NCBI GenBank assembly: GCA_038850275.1
Contig: JAWCLZ010000004.1
Span: 33,568-97,567, forward strand
DNA: 64,000 bases
Direction of reading: 5' to 3'
Source of the DNA: JAWCLZ01 sp038850275
GTDB taxonomy: Archaea > Halobacteriota > JAWCLZ01
Numbering within the stretch: position 1 is the first letter of the stretch; every line of letters starts with the position of its first letter. The notes beneath the pieces were generated by a model. That model was not told where the DNA came from. It was given only the letters and a program-made list of their open reading frames with translations, and ran no database searches. This document shows, in pieces, positions 43,605-52,126 of the stretch. Position numbers and translations under genes: made by a program.

Positions 43605-44371
43605 ACCCGCAGGTTTTCAATTTCACCTAGATAGGTGCCATCTAGTAGATAGCAAGTTGCTTTATTCAATTTAACTGCATTTGAGGTGAAAAGGGGTCCA
43701 AGTAGCTCTGTATATGCTGCTTCATTGAAAGGTATGCCTCCAGCGAGTTCATTGAAGGCTGGCATAACTGTGAGGCGAGGGTTATTCCATTGTATTCCTC
43801 TATAGTGCTTTTCAATAGCAATGCGGTTAAACCTAGCTTTTATCCAAGCTGGCTCTAGGTGCTTTTTACCAAGGGCATCTGTGAATTTAATCACAGGGTG
43901 ATTATGACCCATTACCATTTCCTTTGCTTGAAAGAGCTCAGGACTTGGCCAAGCGTGGCCGTGGAAATAGGCTATGCCATCTATTATTGCCCCTTCAGCT
44001 CTATGGATAACTATTTTTGATTTACTCGGCAGTAACTTCTTTATACCTCCATCGTGGTTCCCCGGCACTATTTCAATTAAAGCATGCTTCTCCAGTTCTC
44101 CTAGGAAATATGGAATCTCTCTTTTCTCTTGAAATGAAAGATATGGAACGTTGTGCTTCACATCCCCCAGTAGAACTATTTTATCTGGCTTAACTTCATC
44201 CACATATTTCAATATTCTATTGAGTCTTTTCTCAGTCTGACTCGGGATATTGAACCCGCTGAAGTATAAATCCCATTCTATGCCTAAGTGAATATCAGCT
44301 ATCACAAGGGTTTTTATTTTCTGCTCCACAACTAAAATTGGGGTATCAACCAATGGTTGGAGTTTGGGCAT
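43601..44371 (-). CDS. Calcineurin-like phosphoesterase (COG1407)
   Basis: A 256-residue metallophosphoesterase. Metal-binding blocks are ADIHLGIE near residue 25, LLGDVKHN near 68, PGNHDGG near 103 and HGHAWPSPE plus GHNHPV near 137-155. COG1407 proteins accompany Lhr helicases in many genomes, and the Lhr gene lies close by on the same strand, separated only by the PflX-like gene. A nucleic-acid phosphoesterase role is thus plausible. It overlaps the radical SAM gene by 4 bp tail to tail. Confidence 0.9.
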   Translation of the reverse strand: MPKLQPLVDTPILVVEQKIKTLVIADIHLGIEWDLYFSGFNIPSQTEKRLNRILKYVDEVKPDKIVLLGDVKHNVPYLSFQEKREIPYFLGELEKHALIEIVPGNHDGGIKKLLPSKSKIVIHRAEGAIIDGIAYFHGHAWPSPELFQAKEMVMGHNHPVIKFTDALGKKHLEPAWIKARFNRIAIEKHYRGIQWNNPRLTVMPAFNELAGGIPFNEAAYTELLGPLFTSNAVKLNKATCYLLDGTYLGEIENLRV

Positions 44372-44383
44372 ATTTAAAATTTA

Positions 44384-44524
44384 CTATTCATCTGAAACTG
44401 CATAGATTAGAGAGCTTCGCCTGCTGCAGTAGCCTGTGAATTTGCATTTATTCTGCTTCTTCACATAATATTTGCATTTTCCACATATAATTTCTATTAA
44501 ATTTTTATGAGTAGACAAAGCCAT
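44384..44524 (-). CDS. Small Cys-rich protein, 46 residues
   Basis: ATG 44524 to TAG 44384. The core CGKCKYYVKKQNKCKFTGYC has four Cys and would bind one zinc ion. GGGG lies a few bases before the start and a TATA-like TTATATAA about 45 bp upstream. It sits between nrdD and the phosphoesterase on the same strand. Family unknown. The rest of 44525-44679 holds nothing I can support. Confidence 0.5.
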   Translation of the reverse strand: MALSTHKNLIEIICGKCKYYVKKQNKCKFTGYCSRRSSLIYAVSDE

Positions 44525-44679
44525 GGTATCCCCGAGAATGGCAGAGAATACATCTTTTTCTTATATAAATGTTTTGCCAGTCTCGATATTAAACAAATAT
44601 TATTAATATAAATAATATTATTAATAACTTAAATTTAAAATAAAAAAATAAAAGAGAAAGGGGATGGATTAGATAATTT

Positions 44680-47016
44680 TCAAGCTATGGTATACCTTTT
44701 TCTATCCATTAACTCCTGCCTCTTGCCAGCATTCCAACCGCTAACAGCGTTATAATAGCCAGTTATTCGACTGTAGTGATCCACGTGCATTGAACCACAG
44801 CGCTTGCAGCTATCGTGCAATCCAGGTTCAACGTGGTGATCTTCTAGGCAGATGGTGTAATCTTTGGTGAATGCAAAGTAGCCAATTTGAGTGTTTTTAA
44901 TAATTTTCCAAGCCAGACTCCTGAGTCCAGCTGGATCTGGAGCGCTCTCACCAAGCCATATATGGAAAATATTTCCTCCATCAACGATGGGAAAGAAAAC
45001 CTGCTCGATTTTAATTCGGTCTATGAGCGATATATCAGCAGAGGGTGAGACGTGAGTGCCATTTGTATAATAAACAGGCAGATCCCTTGTTCTTTCACGG
45101 CGATAGATCTCTTCAGCCTTCGCCACGTTGCCCTTCACAATATGCCTTGCTTTCTCTTTAAATTCATCGCTCAAAAGATCGCTAACTGCAAATCTCTGCG
45201 CAGTTGATTCAGCAGGTGTTCTAGCTAGGGCTATTTTCATACCGTGCTTCCTGCTAAGTTCCTTTGCATATAACTCAAGCTCGGTCATAACCCAGATTCC
45301 AAATTTAAGTGCTTCCTTGGATTCATGCAGCTCTTTGCCCAAGTGATAGTGCACCATGTCATTCAGCCCCACTACGCCAATCGTCCATACTAAGTTGTTG
45401 AAATCAACAAGTGGAGGTAGCTTGGCGCCTGTATTTGGATCCAGCATTTGCTGCTGCGCGAATGGCATGCGGTGTTTCTGAATTAACTCCTTCATCCAGA
45501 TGTGCTTGATTTTGAATATCTCTACAGCACTATCCATGAGCTTTTTAAGCTCGCGAATCAAGGCTTTATCGTCCCTCTCTGCTTTATATGCTGCTCTCGG
45601 TAGATTAAGCGAGATCACCTGCCAGCTTCCCATGGAGAAGTGCTTTCCATTGCGGAAGTAAAGCTTGTCCTCAAATTCCTTATCCTCCTGCATCGAGGAG
45701 GAGAAATTATAAGCACAGCATTGATAGCAAGAAATCCCCTTCCCAGCGCCTCGATACTCTGGCACTTGATTGTCGAAATAAGGAGTGCCAAATTTGGCCG
45801 CGAGCTCGAAGGCTAGGTTATATAGATCTTCATAAGTTGGTATTTCAGTTCCATAGTATTCATCCTTCTCCTTTTCAACTAAGAAATCCGGCTCTATTGA
45901 GATCTCTGGCTTGGGGAAGTTAAAGGGCTTGCCCCAGTAATCGCCCTCTAGCATTACTTCCATAAAGGCTTTGAAGAAGAGGCGATTCTCTTTCTCAAAC
46001 TCTCCATAAACGCGAAGAGGCGCCATTTTACCATCATAGATCTTACCTCTCGCTACAACTGGTTTATCCCTCCAGATCCTTGGTACTCCAGGGCTGAGTT
46101 GAACAGAGGAGAAAACCACTTGACTGCCTCTCGCGACCATCATTTCCCCTATTTCATAAATGAACATTTGAGCAAGCTGCTTGATCTCTTTATAGGGCAG
46201 CCCTTCGAAGTATGGGGCTAAAAAGGTAATGAAGTTGTAGAATCCCTGACCACCTGAGAAATTAGTTTGACTTGATCCCAAGATCTTAGCTGCGTGGAGC
46301 ACAGCTACAGCTGGATGCTTCGCTGGCCCAGCCACGCTTGTTTTATTGCCCACGCCATCGGGCACCAAGCCGCAGTAGAGGAAAACTCTTAAATCATGGT
46401 CTTGGCAAAAGGGGCGAGTTGTGAAATATTCAAGGTCGTGGATGTGGAGATCCCCAGATATATGAAGCTTCGCTAGTTCGGGAGGTAATTGCAGCAGTGC
46501 CTGTTCCTTGGATAGCTTATCAGCTTTTTTCTTATGCGCTGTTTCCGCATTTTCAATCAAATTTGAATTTTCCTTTGCCTCAAAGCCATAGCCCGTGTCA
46601 ATTTGATGAGCATCATAAAGAGGCATGCCAACTCTAGTAGAAACATTTCTCCATTCAACATATCCCTTTTTCAATAGAATAGTGTTGACAACCTCTCTCA
46701 CAAGCGGAGCTGCTACTACATCGAGATTCATATTTCTAATCAGCTTCTCAACTTCCTTAGCTATCTCGATAGCTGTAGCGCGGTCACAGGGATCTTTTCC
46801 GTGGAACTTGAAGGCGATCTTGGTTTCAGTTATCAGCTGATCTACTATCTCATTCCGATCCCAAGGCACTAAGTGCCCGTCACTTGTCATAACTTTAGGC
46901 AGCGATGGAGCAACTTCACCGGTTAAAGTTGTCTGCTTGTGCTTCTCCTGCGTCCCTCCTTGGTGAAGCTTTAGATCAGCCTCAGATTGTACTCTAATCG
47001 TTGATTCCATATTCAC
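44680..47016 (-). CDS. nrdD: Anaerobic ribonucleoside-triphosphate reductase (class III)
   Basis: A 778-residue glycyl-radical enzyme that makes dNTPs without oxygen. An ATP-cone regulatory domain occupies ~40-130 (VPWDRNEIVDQLITETKIAF). The catalytic barrel follows, with GVGNKT and NFSGGQGFYNF near 220-260. A C-terminal zinc-like segment (CLEDHHVE, then SCKRCGS) and the glycyl-radical region RITGYYNAVSGWNAGKR (near 750) complete it. The usual first CxxC is CLED with His following, so the metal site may use His. It overlaps the glutaredoxin gene by 4 nt. The activase NrdG is not adjacent. Confidence 0.95.
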   Translation of the reverse strand: MNMESTIRVQSEADLKLHQGGTQEKHKQTTLTGEVAPSLPKVMTSDGHLVPWDRNEIVDQLITETKIAFKFHGKDPCDRATAIEIAKEVEKLIRNMNLDVVAAPLVREVVNTILLKKGYVEWRNVSTRVGMPLYDAHQIDTGYGFEAKENSNLIENAETAHKKKADKLSKEQALLQLPPELAKLHISGDLHIHDLEYFTTRPFCQDHDLRVFLYCGLVPDGVGNKTSVAGPAKHPAVAVLHAAKILGSSQTNFSGGQGFYNFITFLAPYFEGLPYKEIKQLAQMFIYEIGEMMVARGSQVVFSSVQLSPGVPRIWRDKPVVARGKIYDGKMAPLRVYGEFEKENRLFFKAFMEVMLEGDYWGKPFNFPKPEISIEPDFLVEKEKDEYYGTEIPTYEDLYNLAFELAAKFGTPYFDNQVPEYRGAGKGISCYQCCAYNFSSSMQEDKEFEDKLYFRNGKHFSMGSWQVISLNLPRAAYKAERDDKALIRELKKLMDSAVEIFKIKHIWMKELIQKHRMPFAQQQMLDPNTGAKLPPLVDFNNLVWTIGVVGLNDMVHYHLGKELHESKEALKFGIWVMTELELYAKELSRKHGMKIALARTPAESTAQRFAVSDLLSDEFKEKARHIVKGNVAKAEEIYRRERTRDLPVYYTNGTHVSPSADISLIDRIKIEQVFFPIVDGGNIFHIWLGESAPDPAGLRSLAWKIIKNTQIGYFAFTKDYTICLEDHHVEPGLHDSCKRCGSMHVDHYSRITGYYNAVSGWNAGKRQELMDRKRYTIA

Positions 47017-47270
47017 TTCGCCTCGAGTCTCTTGATTATTTCTCTATTCAAACTCTCTCCCTGGAAAATTTCTTTAGAAGTATAGAATTCATCCTCTATT
47101 TGTAGCACAGGTGCAGTGTTGGTAAAGACTCCATTGAAGCGTAGTTCTACAAGTGAGTCAACGGTGGACATATTTCTCTCCTCAAATATCCAACCACTGC
47201 TTGCTAGCTCTTTTTTAAGTCTATCGCAGGATGGACAGTTTGGGAGAGTATATATTATTATTGAAACCAT
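47013..47270 (-). CDS. Glutaredoxin/NrdH-like redox protein
   Basis: An 85-residue thioredoxin-fold protein with active site CPSC (residues 11-14, YTLPNCPSCDRLKKEL), NTAPVLQIED near 53-62 and a C-terminal basic helix. ATG 47270 follows GGAGGGG at optimum distance. It overlaps nrdD by 4 nt, so it is probably translationally coupled, and would reduce the class III reductase or keep its Cys reduced. The upstream frame continues back to 47474 but has no sensible start. Confidence 0.88.
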   Translation of the reverse strand: MVSIIIYTLPNCPSCDRLKKELASSGWIFEERNMSTVDSLVELRFNGVFTNTAPVLQIEDEFYTSKEIFQGESLNREIIKRLEAK

Positions 47271-47540
47271 AGTAAATCCCCTCCAACCCGAGAGAGAGAG
47301 CGGGTGTATTGCAGTATCTCTGAGCAAGATCACATGAGAATTACAATAATAAGTGGTTTTTGATAAGCAAGTTGATCCTATAATAAATATTCTTTGATCA
47401 GCTCTGATAACTATATTTAACCAAATATGATAACAAATGGTTATTTTTGAAATTTTTTTATCTTTTAGCAACACCTTATATATTGTGCAAATACTTTTAT
47501 GGTCATAATATATGAATATATGTTCACATCAACTAATCAT

Positions 47541-47550
47541 CATAATTATG
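47541..47550. promoter_or_regulatory. Palindrome CATAATTATG upstream of a KaiC-like gene
   Basis: Core CATAATTATG, in context ATCATCATAATTATGAATAA, about 90 bp before ATG 47642. It shares its core with 38126-38139 and has a half-site of 1545 and 48457. Regulator unknown. Confidence 0.3.
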
Positions 47551-47641
47551 AATAATTGAATTAACAAATTCAACCAAAGGACAATAAAAGTATATATTGA
47601 AAGGAGAATATAAGAAAAATTTAATAAATTGGGGATTGGTT

Positions 47642-48385
47642 ATGGCTTATAGGCAAGAACGCGTGAAAACAGGAATTGAAGGCTTCGATGAAATTTGCGG
47701 GGGAGGACTGATCAGGGATAGAAGCTATCTACTAGCAGGTGGCAGTGGCGCAGGTAAGACCATATTTGGTGTTCAATTCCTCTACAACGGCGTTGTACAG
47801 TATGGAGAGAAGGGAATTTTTGTGGCCACTGAAGAGCGCCCAGAGCAAATTAGAAAAGATGTGCTTGCATTTGGATGGGATTTGAAAAAACTCGAGGAAG
47901 ATAAGAAACTAGCGATAATTGATGCTTCTGCAACTAAAATTGGCATACCATCCCACGAGCGCTATGTGGATGTTCGGCCCTTTGATTTAAGATCCCTCAT
48001 AGACCAGATAGTCACAGTTCAAGAGGAAATAGATGCTCAGCGTGCAGTTGTGGATTCAACTACAGCCATAGGCTATTCTTTAGGTGGCGAGGTACCTAAA
48101 ATTCGCTTAGAGCTTTTGAAGCTAGCAGCCACGCTTGATATTCTAGGCTTGACCTCGCTTTTAACCTGCGAAGTGGTTGATGAGAATCATCCAAGTAGAT
48201 TTGGAGTAGAGCCATTTGTCACCGAAGGAACCATAGCTATGTACTATAGGCGAACTGAAAACGTAAGGGTGCGAAGCATAGAGATATTCAAGATGCGCGG
48301 CTCGGATCACAGTAGAAAGCTACATCCTTTCGAGATAACATCCCGTGGAATAGTAGTACATCCACACGAAGAAGTATATGTATAA
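47642..48385 (+). CDS. KaiC-like RecA-superfamily ATPase (intact Walker A)
   Basis: A 247-residue single KaiC domain. ATG 47642 gives MAYRQERVKTGIEGFDEICGGG; Walker A GGSGAGKTIFGVQF lies near 34-47, VDSTTAIGYSLGGE near 140 (Walker B VDS) and the C-terminal KMRGSDHSRKLHPFEITSRGI is the family end. Archaeal single-domain KaiC proteins are thought to act in signal transduction or as partners of motility and adhesion machinery, not as clocks. The coiled-coil gene follows 86 bp later. A TTG 47597 start is possible. Confidence 0.88.
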   Translation: MAYRQERVKTGIEGFDEICGGGLIRDRSYLLAGGSGAGKTIFGVQFLYNGVVQYGEKGIFVATEERPEQIRKDVLAFGWDLKKLEEDKKLAIIDASATKIGIPSHERYVDVRPFDLRSLIDQIVTVQEEIDAQRAVVDSTTAIGYSLGGEVPKIRLELLKLAATLDILGLTSLLTCEVVDENHPSRFGVEPFVTEGTIAMYYRRTENVRVRSIEIFKMRGSDHSRKLHPFEITSRGIVVHPHEEVYV

Positions 48386-48456
48386 ATAATACTATACAAA
48401 TTCAAACTATATTTTATTAATATAAAATATGATAAAATTTAAATATTAATTTATCT

Positions 48457-48469
48457 CATCATTATGATG
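48457..48469. promoter_or_regulatory. Palindrome CATCATTATGATG before the coiled-coil gene
   Basis: A perfect 13-bp palindrome centred on T48463, two bases before ATG 48472. It differs from CATCATAATGATG at 1545-1557 only in the centre base. Its position could overlap the ribosome binding region, so a translational effect is also possible. Confidence 0.35.
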
Positions 48470-48471
48470 AA

Positions 48472-48819
48472 ATGGAAACTCAAAAAGCTGAAATGGGATT
48501 TGTTGAGGAACTTGCAAAGTTATATGCAAAGAATAGAAAGGAGATGAAAATAGAGCCAGTGGAGAGGCTTAAAAAACTTGAGACCGAGCATCTTGCTAAT
48601 ATTGATCGCTATTTAAAGCAATTGGAAAAATTAAGGGAAAACCACGCCAAACTCAGTCAAGCCATAAATTTACTCAAAGAGATAAACCTAGAAGTTTACC
48701 CTGAATATCTTTCAAAGCTAAATAGCTATTCAAATGAAATAAAGCAGCTTGAAATCGATCTAGCACAAGAACAAAACTTTCTAAATTACCTCCGCAATCG
48801 AGTTTTACCATTGATTTAG
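48472..48819 (+). CDS. Small coiled-coil protein
   Basis: A 115-residue protein, almost wholly helical: ELAKLYAKNRKEMKIEPVER, then KKLETEHLANIDRYLKQLEK and QLEIDLAQEQNFLNYLRNRV. The heptads suggest two coiled-coil hairpin arms. There is no signal peptide and no domain. It follows the KaiC-like gene on the same strand, so it may be a structural partner. Family unknown. Confidence 0.65.
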   Translation: METQKAEMGFVEELAKLYAKNRKEMKIEPVERLKKLETEHLANIDRYLKQLEKLRENHAKLSQAINLLKEINLEVYPEYLSKLNSYSNEIKQLEIDLAQEQNFLNYLRNRVLPLI

Positions 48820-48842
48820 TTTGATTTAGTTTTTAATTTAGC

Positions 48843-48983
48843 TTATTCCTCTTTCTCGAATCCACACGTAGTGCATTTATATATGGTTACCTGCTGTTGA
48901 TAAGGCTTTATCTTGCCATATGCATCTGCCATTTTATATCGCCATGGAACCATCTTCCCGTTGCACTCAGGACAGAACTTTTC
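48843..48983 (-). CDS. Small zinc-ribbon protein, 46 residues
   Basis: ATG 48983 to stop 48843, with a GGGGAG ribosome binding site. CPECNGKM near the N-terminus and CTTCGFEK near the end make a single zinc ribbon around a basic middle. It is the last gene of the KaiC / PIN-PilT operon (13-bp gap). It may be a small nucleic-acid-binding protein (inference). Confidence 0.65.
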   Translation of the reverse strand, partial: EKFCPECNGKMVPWRYKMADAYGKIKPYQQQVTIYKCTTCGFEKEE

Positions 48984-48996
48984 CATATAACTCCCC

Positions 48997-50817
48997 TCAT
49001 CCCACGAATTTTGAATATATTTCTTCACCTGCTTCAATTATATCTTGAATTTCATCCGAAATAGTTGAACCCTTACTGATCTTTATCTCACCCGCTCTAC
49101 CTATTGTTGCTGTGAAAAGATAATTTTCACCTGCATATATCTCCACGGTATCGCCAGGGGAGCCTTTGACCTTTAAAATTATATGCTTATCGGTTATTTC
49201 CACTTTAACAGGAAGTTTCTCCCCAAGTGTTTTCTCCCTCTTCTCCAAAATACTTCGAACATCTATACTTATTCCCAGTGCCTTTTCTATCTTCTCAATA
49301 GTTTTACCACCCTTTCCTAAAACTCGCGGGATATCCTCCTCTTCAAGATAAACTATTGCTTTTGAATCAGATTTCATTTCCACTTCCACCTGCCCCTCAG
49401 CATATCTTCCAACTTCCTTTTGAATACCCCGCTCCACAAGTCTCCAAGTGGGTTTCTTTTTTACCCTTTCCCTCCCAACCTGCATTACAACCACTTGCTC
49501 TCCAAAGGAATAAACCTCGAATTCAAGTTCGTTGGTTTCATAATCAATTACTTCTATAACTGGTCTAGCGAGATCTGCCTCAACCATGCCACTGGGAACT
49601 TTAACAGTGAATTTAATATCATAAACTTTCTTAATCTCCCCTGCTTCCACGAATACAATGGTATCAACGATCTGAGGAATCATACCTAATTCTACTCTTC
49701 CAATTAATCTCTGCAGGGCATCAATTGCTCTAGTGGCATGCACCACTCCCACCATTCCCACTCCAGCTAGCCGTAGATCAGCAAAAATCTTGAAGTCCTC
49801 GGTTTTGCGAAGTTCATCGAATATGGTATAATCTGGCCTGACCAAGAGCAATATATCAGCGGTGTTCGCCATGCTGTTTTCAAGAGCGGTATATTGAGTG
49901 ATTTCCTCGCTAACCTGCAGGTCTCGAGGTTTTTCCATGGTTTTGACTACAAATTCGTGTTCCTGCAGATATTGAGCGATTCCAGCAGCAAGCGTTGACT
50001 TACCAGCACCTGGTGGACCAGCAATTAATATGCCTCGCTGTTTTTCAAGGATGCGCTTTTTCAATTCATGACTCATTCTATAGTCATCTAAGCTTAAATT
50101 CACAATTGGGCGGACCGCTGTTATTTCTAAACCATCTGAGAAAGGCGGCCTTGCAATAGCTATTCTCATAGGCCCAAGTTGAATAATAGTTGCCCCTTCT
50201 TTCTCAATTTCAATAAAGCCATTTGGATCTCGCTTTGCCCTCTCAATAATTTCATGAGCTAGTTCTCGCATCTCCCGCTCGGTCATTGGTCGATCTCTAA
50301 GTTTAACTAAACGCAGTTTCCCAACTGCCCCTCTCTTTGCCATTGGAATTGCTCTTTCCTTCAAGTGAACCGAAAGGGTATCATTGGTGAAGAATTCTTC
50401 AAGTCTGAGTTTATCCAGTGGTTCTTTAACTGGAGATAGATAGATCACATCAATGCCCTTGGCTCTAGCTACCTCTGCTTGAACTACATCGCTTGTTACG
50501 AATGTAGCGCCAGCTTCCAAGGCGATATTCCTAATCATTGCATCAATCGCGCCTCTAGATGCCAACCTTATTTGCTCAAGCGTTGGTCTATCACCAGCGA
50601 ATCTCATGGTAATTTTTCCCTCCTTAGCCATTTCACTGAGTTTTTTTAATTCATTGAGCCCGCTGAATCCTGTTTCCCTGCCTTGATTAGCCTGAGCCTC
50701 AAGCTCTGCTATAACAGCCTCAGGTATGATTATCTCTGCACCTACGAATTCACCGCTTTCAATTTTAGCGGTTATTCTACCATCTATTATCACGCTTGTA
50801 TCTGGAACCACCTTCAA
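48997..50817 (-). CDS. PIN-domain / PilT-like ATPase with KH domain (COG1855)
   Basis: A 606-residue protein found across archaea. Residues 1-145 are a PIN domain (VPDTSVIIDGR with Asp, EAVIAELEAQ, FVTSDVVQAE). A PilT/VirB11-type ATPase with Walker A AGPPGAGKSTLAAG lies near 262-275 and histidine-box-like VGVVHATRAIDALQRL near 350. Residues 490-560 are a KH domain (RVLGKGGKTIEKIEKALG). It should bind RNA and hydrolyse ATP; the exact task (RNA processing, ribosome work) is unknown. It follows the 134-residue gene after 4 bp. Confidence 0.93.
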   Translation of the reverse strand: MKVVPDTSVIIDGRITAKIESGEFVGAEIIIPEAVIAELEAQANQGRETGFSGLNELKKLSEMAKEGKITMRFAGDRPTLEQIRLASRGAIDAMIRNIALEAGATFVTSDVVQAEVARAKGIDVIYLSPVKEPLDKLRLEEFFTNDTLSVHLKERAIPMAKRGAVGKLRLVKLRDRPMTEREMRELAHEIIERAKRDPNGFIEIEKEGATIIQLGPMRIAIARPPFSDGLEITAVRPIVNLSLDDYRMSHELKKRILEKQRGILIAGPPGAGKSTLAAGIAQYLQEHEFVVKTMEKPRDLQVSEEITQYTALENSMANTADILLLVRPDYTIFDELRKTEDFKIFADLRLAGVGMVGVVHATRAIDALQRLIGRVELGMIPQIVDTIVFVEAGEIKKVYDIKFTVKVPSGMVEADLARPVIEVIDYETNELEFEVYSFGEQVVVMQVGRERVKKKPTWRLVERGIQKEVGRYAEGQVEVEMKSDSKAIVYLEEEDIPRVLGKGGKTIEKIEKALGISIDVRSILEKREKTLGEKLPVKVEITDKHIILKVKGSPGDTVEIYAGENYLFTATIGRAGEIKISKGSTISDEIQDIIEAGEEIYSKFVG

Positions 50818-50821
50818 ATTC

Positions 50822-51226
50822 TCACTTCCTAATCAGTTTTTCAATTGAACTCAAATGCCTCGAAGTTCTTACTGCTTCACTGCTTATCTCAAGAAGCTTT
50901 GATTTCTCTATTACATAGTGCCTTATCTTTAAATTTGGAAATAATTTCCGCAGGTCTTCAAGTGCAAAGTGCAACTGCAGGCAGTGGGGAGAGCCATCCA
51001 CTGTTAACACTGCAATACTTTTTATTTCATTTTCTCTTGCTATCATAGCTATCTTCCAAGCAGCTTGCTCCACGTGGAATTTCTCAAGGCAGATATGAAG
51101 CTTTATATCACTTTTGAATTCCTCAAGAATTTCAGGATATTCGATTGCAGTGCAGCTACCGAATATGAGTATTTCTTCACTTATATATCTAGACTTTACA
51201 TGCGTGCTGAGTAATTCACCCATCAT
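50822..51226 (-). CDS. Unknown 134-residue protein in the KaiC / PIN-PilT operon
   Basis: It begins MMGELLSTHVKSRYISEEILIFG and contains IKSIAVLTVDGSPHCLQLHFALEDLRK near 68-94, with Cys at about 25, 46 and 81. An alpha/beta fold is likely; SPHCLQLHFA is a striking segment that may hold a metal or thiol site. Not recognised. It sits 12 bp behind the Walker-A-less KaiC gene and 4 bp before the PIN-PilT gene, so co-transcription is near certain. Confidence 0.7.
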   Translation of the reverse strand: MMGELLSTHVKSRYISEEILIFGSCTAIEYPEILEEFKSDIKLHICLEKFHVEQAAWKIAMIARENEIKSIAVLTVDGSPHCLQLHFALEDLRKLFPNLKIRHYVIEKSKLLEISSEAVRTSRHLSSIEKLIRK

Positions 51227-51238
51227 GAAAATTTTGTC

Positions 51239-52000
51239 CTAAAGCACTCTAGTGGTGGTTTCGAGTTCTATGCCCCTGGGAGTTATATGGTAGATAAAAG
51301 TCTTATTGGGGATAAACATCCCCCTCATCTTTCGAATCACAACTTGCCTTTCCAATTCGCTTCCTCGCTCGCGAATTATGAATTCAATTACTCCATCAGC
51401 CATGTGTTTCATAGTATTCTCAATCAGTGAGTCGTGCATGCCACGCGTCATGAGGAATAACCTTGTACCTCTAGTAACCTTGCACATTGACATCACTGAC
51501 TCCATTACTTTAGTTACATCTTCGAGGTTATATTTAGTTAGGAAAAAAGAAAGAGAATCAATTACTCCTCTATACTCAGTTGTGCATTCATCCACCATTA
51601 CAGATTTTAATAGACTTAGAGCGTCTGCACCAGATCTAAGATATTCCTTTGCATCCTGCTTTTTGATCAAAGACTTAGGCATTATATGTATGAATCTCGG
51701 AGTATACGCATCGATGAATTTTATCTTCCCAGCTTCCTCAAATGGAGCTGTATCCCAGCCGAAGCGCAGCATTTCTTTTTTAATTTCCTCTATGGGTCTC
51801 TCTGTCGAGAAATAACTTATCTCTTCTCCGCTCTGCAGTCCCCCCATTATGAATTGCTCAGCAAAAGTTTCAGAGCCTCCACCTGGTTCAGCTAGAAGTA
51901 AGAGAGAAGTGCCATAAGGTATCCCCCCTCCGAGAAGTGAATCAAGTCCTCTCACGCCAGTTGTAGCTAAATCTTTTCTGACTGTTACATCAAATTTCAT
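51239..52000 (-). CDS. KaiC-like protein with lost Walker A lysine
   Basis: A protein of about 253 residues with the RecA/KaiC layout: TTGVRGLDSLLGGGIPYGTS near 12-31, then LLLLAEPGGGSETFAEQF in place of Walker A (Lys replaced by Ser), GVIDSLSFFLTKYN near 140 (Walker B Asp kept) and a C-terminal RKMRGMFIPNKTFIYHITPRGIEL end. It therefore probably binds ATP weakly or not at all. The start is ATG 52000, after a TATA-like TATATAAA at 52031-52044 and GGTGA; ATG 52021 is less likely. It heads a four-gene operon with the 134-residue, PIN-PilT and zinc-ribbon genes. Confidence 0.82.
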   Translation of the reverse strand: MKFDVTVRKDLATTGVRGLDSLLGGGIPYGTSLLLLAEPGGGSETFAEQFIMGGLQSGEEISYFSTERPIEEIKKEMLRFGWDTAPFEEAGKIKFIDAYTPRFIHIMPKSLIKKQDAKEYLRSGADALSLLKSVMVDECTTEYRGVIDSLSFFLTKYNLEDVTKVMESVMSMCKVTRGTRLFLMTRGMHDSLIENTMKHMADGVIEFIIRERGSELERQVVIRKMRGMFIPNKTFIYHITPRGIELETTTRVL

Positions 52001-52126
52001 ACCATCACCAAACATTATCATATTATTAAGTTTATATATTTTTAAGTTTTGATGGTTTTATCCAAAGATCAAGAAGCCGATGATTGTCCAAAGATTAAGA
52101 AGCTGATGATATGATTTCCATATACT

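Noticed and set aside
47642..52000. Circadian KaiABC system
   Set aside because: Both KaiC-like proteins are single-domain and no KaiA or KaiB is present.
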